Of a stretch of DNA of 11,093 bases, positions 6,072-11,093 are shown piece after piece (positions within the stretch are counted from its first letter, which is position 1; each line of letters opens with the position of its first letter). Position numbers and translations under genes: made by a program. The DNA lies in the NCBI GenBank assembly GCA_002483395.1, contig DLHV01000057.1, forward strand, positions 14,230 through 25,322, read 5' to 3'. Under the pieces are notes generated by a model. That model saw only the letters and a program-made list of their open reading frames with translations, was not told the DNA's origin and did not search any database. The stretch is from Chloracidobacterium sp. UBA7659. GTDB taxonomy: Bacteria; Acidobacteriota; Blastocatellia; Pyrinomonadales; Pyrinomonadaceae.

Positions 6072-7156
6072 ATAGTGATATCGGGATCAAAGGATAGGTT
6101 CCATCTCCTGGCCCATTCGGGGTCCCTGGTTCCGAGCCACGTATCAACTATCGGATGAAATGTTGTCGCCAGACTCACCAGGTAGTCTTCCTGTAATCTA
6201 AGGAGTTCCTGAGAAGATGCACTTTTCACAAAGTGACAGAAATATTTTCGAAGAGTTCGGGTATCCAGATCGTCTACCGAGTCGCGGGCGAATGCGGACG
6301 ACATATCGATGGACTCGCGAACGCTCGGATGATCCTCAAGACCGGCGACTCCCCGAACAGCGTCGAGTAGCTTGATCGAGAGCGCCAGCTGACCGGAAGT
6401 TGCATCAGGGTTCCGGGCCGCTAATATCTCAAGTTCCTTCTCAAGCGATGGGGTGGCAAAGCTGCTGAAAACGTGCCGTGACACAAAAGGAGCACTCAGT
6501 TTGTTTCTAAGGTCGTTTGACGTAGTGATAACGATCGGCCTTCGAGGCCAATCCGAGATCCCTATAAAGCCTCGCTCGTACCGCGGTATGTAGATAAGTC
6601 CTCTTTCAAGCGGCATCAGAAGCGAGTCTTCGATGCTTGCACCGAACTTGTCACTTTCGTCGAGGAGCAGCACCGGCGGCGGAGCTTCTGAATCAGCGGC
6701 TCTTGCCGCGAAGTCATAAGCAGCCCCGACCTCACCCAGTATGAGAAACTGCCTTTGCCATTTCATTCTGCGCGCGTTCTCAAGAAATTCCGGTTGATCG
6801 CTCGCCGGGAGTCCTTTTGCAATCGCCAGGTTTTCTCGCATCCAGACTTCCTGCTCCTCGCGATCCCAGTCATACAGGATCTCTTCCTGTTTCAGGCCGT
6901 CGCGGCCCGCGACCACGCACATCGTAAGATTGCAGGCGGAGGCGAGAGCTTCAGGAAAAGCCGTCTTGCCGCTCCCGCGGGTGCCCGATATAAGCCAAGC
7001 CCGACCGGATTTGAGACTCTCGCAGAAATCCGAGAAATTCTGTTCATCCGGTACATACCCGCTTCCTGCGATCATTTCAAATAGCTCGCGTTCGCGCCCA
7101 TCAAGAACGACACGTTTCGGATCTATTTGAGGTTGATCGGGATCGTGGGGGATCAT
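6068..7156 (-). CDS. MoxR/AAA_5-type AAA+ ATPase in the secretion operon
   Basis: A 362-residue soluble protein. The Walker A is 'GTRGSGKT' (58-65), the Walker B 'PVLLLDESDKF' with Asp166 and Glu167, sensor 1 is Asn214 in 'VITTSNDLR', and an arginine-finger-like Arg227 lies in 'SAPFVSRHVF'. The 'DESDK' Walker B and the 'TSN.LR..LS.PF.SR' run are typical of MoxR/AAA_5 ATPases (remodelling chaperones), not of VirB4, VirB11 or VirD4. The C-terminal third is helical. It starts with a 4-nt overlap (ATGA) on the VirB10-like gene, with a GGAGG site inside that gene, and its stop overlaps the next ATG, so it is translated in step with the secretion genes. MoxR proteins usually work with a von Willebrand factor A partner, and none is encoded here. 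The role, perhaps assembly or remodelling of the channel, is inference. Confidence 0.88.
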   Translation of the reverse strand: MIPHDPDQPQIDPKRVVLDGRERELFEMIAGSGYVPDEQNFSDFCESLKSGRAWLISGTRGSGKTAFPEALASACNLTMCVVAGRDGLKQEEILYDWDREEQEVWMRENLAIAKGLPASDQPEFLENARRMKWQRQFLILGEVGAAYDFAARAADSEAPPPVLLLDESDKFGASIEDSLLMPLERGLIYIPRYERGFIGISDWPRRPIVITTSNDLRNKLSAPFVSRHVFSSFATPSLEKELEILAARNPDATSGQLALSIKLLDAVRGVAGLEDHPSVRESIDMSSAFARDSVDDLDTRTLRKYFCHFVKSASSQELLRLQEDYLVSLATTFHPIVDTWLGTRDPEWARRWNLSFDPDITI

Positions 7157-8514
7157 TTGTTGTCCGCCTCCGGCCGAAGTCCGTTCGCGGCCACAGACGA
7201 GTTCTCGGGTAAGACGGTCACAAGAACGTACCCGTTCGCTCCGGCCGAAACCTCAATAAAAGTGTCATCTTTGCCGTTCCTGAGGATCGCGTCCGAAAGC
7301 TCTTCCGACATGGACTCAGAGCCCCTACGGATCGGTTCCGAGAGGATAACGGTGCTGCCTGATCTGATCGCTCCGACTGAACCAAGTACAGACGCTGCCG
7401 TGTCTTTCAGGCTTGTAAAGAAACGCGACCATTGGCTCGTGAGTTTTCGGCGGCGTCCCTCTATTCCCGAACTGCCGTCGCGTCCGAGAAGCTCACCGCC
7501 GAATCGGACAAGCTCACCAGAGACCGGATCTATAAGGCCGATGATCGTAACGAAGGCCCTGATAGACTCACCTCCCCTCACATTACCTACGACCGTAGTT
7601 CCGGCAGGGTATGAATATCCCTTTCCTTCTACCGGACGCGTTAGCTCCATTCGGACAAACCCTCCCGATTTGCGAAAAGTATAGATTGAGCCGACAAGGC
7701 GAACCGGAAGTAATGTGCCAAATGGGATTCCAACGGTTACGGCGGTGCTTGGTGTGACTGTCTTCGCTGCCACCACGGGTTCGGCGATTTTCTGAGATTC
7801 GTCTGTTTGGACAGTCTTCTTTGGCATCCCAAAGAATAAGGATCTGCCGCGCGCTTCGTCCAATACATCCTTCTTTACGCTGGGAATGCTCGATGTCGAG
7901 TCCTGAACCGCTACAGGTGTCTTGGTATCCGTAGAAACATCTTTCTGTACCGCGCTTTGATCGGCTACCGGTAAGGAATATTTCGGCCTGTCATTCACCG
8001 ATACAGAATTTATGCGATCGGCGTCGGTGCCTGAAATGCCGGTCGGGACGTCCGTTGTGGATGCAAGTTTATCGGAAGCCGGAGCCTCTTCTTCCAGGGT
8101 CCCCGGATTCTCCGAAGAACCGGGCACGGGGGCTTTTGCGGCGACCATGCTTAGAGCCATCTTGAGCTTCTCGTCTTCTGTTGCCGGCGAAACTTGCACA
8201 TCCTTCGAGGTGTTACGGCTTATCGGCTGAGGTTTCTGCTCCGAGAACCATCCGATCCCGAAAAACCATGAAACTGCAACCATCAGGATGAAAATAAATA
8301 CCGCGAAACCTGCGAGCGTTCGCAATACTTGCCACCGGCGTTTCTTCGGCCTAACGGATTCATTGCTGAGAGCAAGCTCTTCATCCTCAGCTTCGCCATC
8401 CGGATCCTCTGCCGTCGCCTCAAGCAGCAGTTTTTCACGAGCGTCTTCTTCTTCAAATCCCGGAAGTGCCGTAGGTATCCCGTCTGAAATTGGCGTTTTG
8501 GATTCCATGTCCAT
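7153..8514 (-). CDS. VirB10/TrbI-like inner-to-outer membrane channel protein
   Basis: A 453-residue protein. The N-terminal 60 residues are acidic and cytoplasmic and end in a basic patch ('PKKRR'). One helix at about 66-87 crosses the inner membrane, followed by a long Ser/Thr/Asp-rich, low-complexity periplasmic linker (about 88-262) and a C-terminal beta domain (263-435). In the latter, 'GIPFGTLLPVRLVGSIYTF', 'YSYPAGTTVVGNVRGGE' and 'GGELLGRDGSSGIEG' follow the order of the VirB10/TraB/TrbI barrel domain (low-conservation strands, 'iPkGt.l.G', then a 'dG..G..G' turn). VirB10 spans both membranes and gates the core channel. The linker lacks the strong proline bias of classical VirB10. A strong AAGGAG site precedes the ATG at 8514, 1 nt after the previous gene's stop. 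The match is structural rather than strong; Bacteroidetes TraM is a related alternative. Confidence 0.85.
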   Translation of the reverse strand: MDMESKTPISDGIPTALPGFEEEDAREKLLLEATAEDPDGEAEDEELALSNESVRPKKRRWQVLRTLAGFAVFIFILMVAVSWFFGIGWFSEQKPQPISRNTSKDVQVSPATEDEKLKMALSMVAAKAPVPGSSENPGTLEEEAPASDKLASTTDVPTGISGTDADRINSVSVNDRPKYSLPVADQSAVQKDVSTDTKTPVAVQDSTSSIPSVKKDVLDEARGRSLFFGMPKKTVQTDESQKIAEPVVAAKTVTPSTAVTVGIPFGTLLPVRLVGSIYTFRKSGGFVRMELTRPVEGKGYSYPAGTTVVGNVRGGESIRAFVTIIGLIDPVSGELVRFGGELLGRDGSSGIEGRRRKLTSQWSRFFTSLKDTAASVLGSVGAIRSGSTVILSEPIRRGSESMSEELSDAILRNGKDDTFIEVSAGANGYVLVTVLPENSSVAANGLRPEADNK

Positions 8515-8515
8515 T

Positions 8516-9805
8516 TTACTCCTTGCTCTTGAGGTCGCTTAAGGATGACGATAGCGGCGCATCTGCGGCTTCGCGGTGAGCTACCAGGACACGGACGTTT
8601 TGGCTAGCGCCGAGTATCGGAGCCTTGTAGACCATCGCGTAGTAGACGGTCGAACCCGGCTGCACAAGTCCTTCCAAGGTCGTGGACTCAATGTACTGAG
8701 CATCGAGCCGTGCGGTCTGAATGCTGTTCCCGCCGGAGTCCGTGGTTTGGACCTGAAGTTCGGGCGAGCCGGGAACGAGTCTCAGGTTCGAGGCCGTGAC
8801 GTTGCGTATGGCGACAACGACTAGCCGCAATTCCGAATCCAGTTCGGTAATTCGGGATACGGCAAGTTCAAGACCTTGCTGAGGTTTTGACCATGTTCCA
8901 AGGTTCTTTCTTGGATCTCGTAAGGATTCGGCAAGCTTTTTATTGGCGAGCGAGGATACCTCAGCCTCGGTCTTTTTTCTTTCCGATCCGTTTTCCCCGC
9001 GCGCACTCTTAGCACGGCTAAGATTTGTGTATGCCGCACGTATCGGATGATCTGCATCGGGCGGCTTTTCAGTCGAATTTGCCGGCTCAACTGGAGATGG
9101 TGATCCTCCTACAAGTTTCGAGATGGCCCTTGAGTTCATTGGGACTACGGGTGTACTCTCGCCGCCGAGATCGTACGCAAGCCCCGCTGTTCTTCTCGCG
9201 GCGATCACCGCATCGCGATCGTAAGTAATAACGCATCGGTGAGCGTTCTTTCTCAGGTCCGCGACCGGCACAAATTCCAGTATCAGAACAAGACCGGATC
9301 GCATCTGAAGGCTTATGGCGGCGGCCGTATTGCCGTCGCGTGAGGGCAGAAATATTTCTCCGGGATAGACGGTTATCGATCGGTCACTCTCTTTTGTAGG
9401 TGACTGAAAGACGGACGCGAATTTTGGATTGCCTTCGTGGATATAGTAGATGCCGTCGGACGCCGGGAACTCGATTATCGAGACAGCGTTCTGTGCTAGC
9501 CCGAGCCGTATCACGGTCGGCTGTTTGGGATTGACCGTCACGCTGGCCTCACCCGACAGATAGTCGGGTTCGGCCAGGTTGACGATCGACACCGGCGCCG
9601 CCTGCGGAGACAGGAGTGGTTTCGCAGGAACTTCGGCGACCGGAGGATGTGAAGATCTCGGTGTGCGTTTTCGGACTGCCTTTGACTTAGCTGGAACGGT
9701 CCTTGATTGAGCTGCGGTTTCGATCGAGCAGCAAAAGATGATCGCTGGAAAGAAAGCTGCAAGTGCAAGTTTAATTAGTTGATGGTTCATAGGATTGTTA
9801 AGCAT
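8516..9805 (-). CDS. Exported protein in the VirB9/TraK position of the secretion core
   Basis: A 429-residue protein with an N-terminal signal-like segment (hydrophobic at about 12-26, then 'ETAAQS'), a basic and proline-rich stretch (35-70), and a beta-rich domain at about 85-200. The pattern 'VIRLGLAQNAVSIIEFP' and 'ITVYPGEIFLPSRDG' resembles the N-terminal beta domain of TraK/VirB9 proteins. A low-complexity, lysine-rich linker (about 240-305) leads to a second beta domain (310-415), 'LAVSRITELDSELRLVVVAI...', which lacks the typical VirB9 C-terminal signature and looks more like DUF4138/TraN-type domains. The order VirB8-VirB9-VirB10 supports its role as the outer part of the core complex. 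Start choice is uncertain between 9805 and the in-frame ATG at 9790; neither has a good ribosome site. No clear lipobox is seen. Confidence 0.78.
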   Translation of the reverse strand: MLNNPMNHQLIKLALAAFFPAIIFCCSIETAAQSRTVPAKSKAVRKRTPRSSHPPVAEVPAKPLLSPQAAPVSIVNLAEPDYLSGEASVTVNPKQPTVIRLGLAQNAVSIIEFPASDGIYYIHEGNPKFASVFQSPTKESDRSITVYPGEIFLPSRDGNTAAAISLQMRSGLVLILEFVPVADLRKNAHRCVITYDRDAVIAARRTAGLAYDLGGESTPVVPMNSRAISKLVGGSPSPVEPANSTEKPPDADHPIRAAYTNLSRAKSARGENGSERKKTEAEVSSLANKKLAESLRDPRKNLGTWSKPQQGLELAVSRITELDSELRLVVVAIRNVTASNLRLVPGSPELQVQTTDSGGNSIQTARLDAQYIESTTLEGLVQPGSTVYYAMVYKAPILGASQNVRVLVAHREAADAPLSSSLSDLKSKE

Positions 9806-9823
9806 TATTCTTAATTCTGAAGT

Positions 9824-10666
9824 TCACTGATCCTGAGCGGTGTTCGCATGATCTGTCGGGGCGGGCTCGGTTTCGACAGTCGGCTCTTGTTCTGCTTCGT
9901 CTGCGATGAGCGAGACGGGCGAGACGGATTTGCCATTGACAGGTTCTACCCTAAACCGCAGGATCGTGAATCCGGTTCGCAGATTGTTGTCATTTCTAAC
10001 GGGAGATGCGGGACTGTCCTTGAGCAGGAATTTGCATTTCAACTGAACGGACTCCTCGATGTCCTGACCCGCAGCTTTTCTGCGTATCTTGCGGACGCCG
10101 ATAGCTCGAAGCACGTACTGGTCACGCTCGTCCACGGTCAGATCTTGGAGTTCCCAAGACGAGTTGACGCTCTCCGCCTTTTCCGCCGCCAGAACCCCGT
10201 TCTGTTTTAACCTGCCTGCCATAGCGAGTGACAAATCCGGGTCAAGCATTCTAAGAAGCTTGTTGACCTGGCTCTCACGGGTGGATTGCTCAACTTCGTA
10301 AAGGGCGGTGAGGAATTCCTTTACAAGATATTTTTTATCGGTCTCGGTCGGTATATCGGGCCCTACGCTCACCGTCTCAGTCGCGCCGTAGTCGCGGTTA
10401 TTCAACTCGATGACCCTGCCGGAGGTTTTATCGACCACTATTCGATCCGCCTTCCGCAGCGAAAGAAAGACGTTCATCCCGACGGTGAGCGCCAGGATGA
10501 TCAGGAGAACCCACACGGCACGAAACAAGGAGGATATGGTAAGTACGTCCTCCGGATCACGGGCAAGGTAAATAGGGCTTGCCGCCGAATCATCTAAGGC
10601 ACCTTGGCGGCCCGCGTCCTGGATATCAGGTTTTGAAAGATCATTTTCTAACACTTTGTTTTTCAT
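9824..10666 (-). CDS. VirB8/TrbF-like inner-membrane secretion protein
   Basis: With the ATG at 10664-10666 the product has 280 residues: a cytoplasmic N-terminus of about 45 residues ending 'SPIYLARDPEDV', one helix at about 48-70 ('FRAVWVLLIILALTVGMNVF'), and a periplasmic domain (about 72-245) of NTF2-like size. The latter shows 'YLVKEFLTALYEVEQSTRE' followed by 'LLRMLDPDL' and 'RKIRRKAAGQ'-type strands, as expected for VirB8/TrbF. The acidic C-terminal tail (about 245-280) is longer than usual. VirB8 is a nucleation factor of the inner-membrane complex. The frame stays open to an ATG at 10738, adding 24 residues (MKVWHLFCHYL...), but that ATG lies inside a direct repeat and has no ribosome site, so I prefer 10666; that start has only a distant AAAGGA. 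It is the first gene of the seven-gene operon, 18 nt before the VirB9-position gene. Confidence 0.85.
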   Translation of the reverse strand: MKNKVLENDLSKPDIQDAGRQGALDDSAASPIYLARDPEDVLTISSLFRAVWVLLIILALTVGMNVFLSLRKADRIVVDKTSGRVIELNNRDYGATETVSVGPDIPTETDKKYLVKEFLTALYEVEQSTRESQVNKLLRMLDPDLSLAMAGRLKQNGVLAAEKAESVNSSWELQDLTVDERDQYVLRAIGVRKIRRKAAGQDIEESVQLKCKFLLKDSPASPVRNDNNLRTGFTILRFRVEPVNGKSVSPVSLIADEAEQEPTVETEPAPTDHANTAQDQ

Positions 10667-10736
10667 AGCGACGGCTCGGAAAAGAATCCTTTCTCTTACT
10701 GAGACCAAGTAATGGCAAAACAAGTGCCAGACTTTC

Positions 10737-10759
10737 ATCAGCCAAAATCAGCCAAAATC
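10737..10759. repeat. 10-bp direct repeat in the leader of the secretion operon
   Basis: ATCAGCCAAA occurs at 10737-10746 and 10747-10756, followed by a partial ATC (10757-10759). It overlaps the long-form start codon of the VirB8-like frame on the minus strand. It could be two protein contacts one helical turn apart or an accidental duplication. The longer repeat count is only 2.3 units. Confidence 0.5.
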
Positions 10760-10788
10760 CACTCTCATGAATCGCAGTTTTTCTTAGA

Positions 10789-10858
10789 TGTAGTTCCGTC
10801 GAGCCAGTTCGGTGCACAAACTCGCCGATTGGAGCAGGAATTTGCCGGGCGAACTACA
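10789..10858. repeat. 70-bp segment bounded by an 8-bp perfect inverted repeat
   Basis: TGTAGTTC (10789-10796) and GAACTACA (10851-10858) are perfect inverted copies. After these, the two arms continue with weaker similarity when read inward (matches at scattered positions ending in TTC). Such a pair of ends next to a transposase-like gene could be a mobile-element terminus, a small MITE-like unit or an operator. Another 7-bp inverted repeat (ACGAAAT at 10867-10873 against ATTTCGT at 10905-10911) and a direct CCTCGT pair (10874-10879, 10883-10888) lie in the same gap. There is no gene between 10667 and 10925. Confidence 0.45.
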
Positions 10859-10925
10859 GTATTTTCACGAAATCCTCGTTAACCTCGTGCGCCCGGTACA
10901 AGCCATTTCGTTTTACACTAAGAAA

Positions 10926-11093
10926 ATGGGTAGACCTGCAATTCCATCCGGATTTATTTGTTACCACTGCGGGAGTTCCGCGACTTGTAAGGCGGGGTTT
11001 GGGAAATATCGAAAGCAGCGTTTTTATTGCCGCGCGTGCCGTCGTTGGTTCCTTGAGAACCCTGAGATTAGAACCGGTAAAAACAATCGGCGG
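10926..11093 (+). CDS. Zinc-ribbon transposase-like N-terminus (IS1 InsA-like), cut by the right edge
   Basis: The frame opens at ATG 10926-10928 and stays open for 56 codons to the window edge. Cys12-x2-Cys15 ('CYHCG') and Cys35-x2-Cys38 ('CRAC') form a zinc ribbon with the intervening 'KAGFGKYRKQRFYCRACRRWF' pattern (20 residues or so), a layout seen in IS1-type InsA and related 'CxxC...QR..C..C...F' transposase N-termini. The basic N-terminus MGRPAIPSG fits such DNA-binding starts. TTTTACACT (10911-10919) just upstream could be a -10 region. It reads away from the secretion operon. The catalytic part would lie beyond 11093, so I cannot tell an intact insertion sequence from a remnant, and a host zinc-finger regulator remains possible. 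Confidence 0.65.
   Translation, partial: MGRPAIPSGFICYHCGSSATCKAGFGKYRKQRFYCRACRRWFLENPEIRTGKNNRR

Noticed and set aside
7127..7684. A 185-residue plus-strand open frame overlapping the VirB10-like and ATPase genes
   Set aside because: It is antisense to well-supported genes, is rich in Ser, Pro and Arg as expected for a shadow frame, and shows no motif.
9728..9805. Lipoprotein signal in the VirB9-position protein ('IIFCC')
   Set aside because: The residues before the cysteine do not fit a lipobox, and a plain signal peptide ending near 'TAAQS' fits better.
10667..10738. The long-form N-terminus (24 residues) of the VirB8-like protein
   Set aside because: No ribosome site precedes it and the ATG is part of a tandem repeat; it remains possible but is less likely than 10666.
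1..11093. CRISPR arrays, tRNA or rRNA genes
   Set aside because: No regularly spaced repeats, cloverleaf-like sequence or conserved rRNA stretches were seen on either strand.

Overview
The window looks like a chromosomal or integrated segment from a diderm (Gram-negative-type) bacterium with a mid-range GC content. The gene styles (ECF sigma with a zinc-binding anti-sigma, small 'CPKCG' zinc ribbons, a divergent VirB-like secretion locus) suggest an Acidobacteriota-like organism, perhaps Blastocatellia. That placement is inference only; no rRNA or marker gene is present to settle it.

Left part (1-1859, minus strand): a tight four-gene operon read right to left. It encodes an ECF sigma factor, a zinc-binding anti-sigma factor with membrane helices, a small DUF4190-like membrane protein, and the exported N-terminal part of an alpha/beta-hydrolase that runs off the left edge. 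Gaps are 12, 2 and 16 nt.

Middle (1860-2721, plus strand): a 125-nt divergent region with a 10-bp tandem AT-rich repeat, a 48-residue zinc-ribbon protein that looks like the head of a longer family, a bulged hairpin, and a four-helix conserved membrane protein. The membrane protein converges on the next block.

Right part (2722-10666, minus strand): a seven-gene operon with gaps or overlaps of a few nucleotides. In order of transcription it encodes a VirB8/TrbF-like inner-membrane protein, an exported protein in the VirB9/TraK position, a VirB10/TrbI-like protein, a MoxR/AAA_5-type ATPase, a one-helix protein of unknown function, a VirD4/TraG-like coupling ATPase, and a second one-helix protein of unknown function. 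The first three would form the envelope-spanning core and the coupling ATPase would select substrate. The MoxR-type ATPase and the two one-helix proteins are not standard parts. The two one-helix proteins resemble each other in layout and have a pseudopilin-like motif, so this is the most interesting module of the window. No VirB4, VirB6, VirB11 or relaxase is seen here.

Right end (10667-11093): a non-coding leader with direct and inverted repeats, then the start of a plus-strand zinc-ribbon protein like an IS1-type InsA or transposase N-terminus, cut by the window edge. A mobile element may border the secretion locus.
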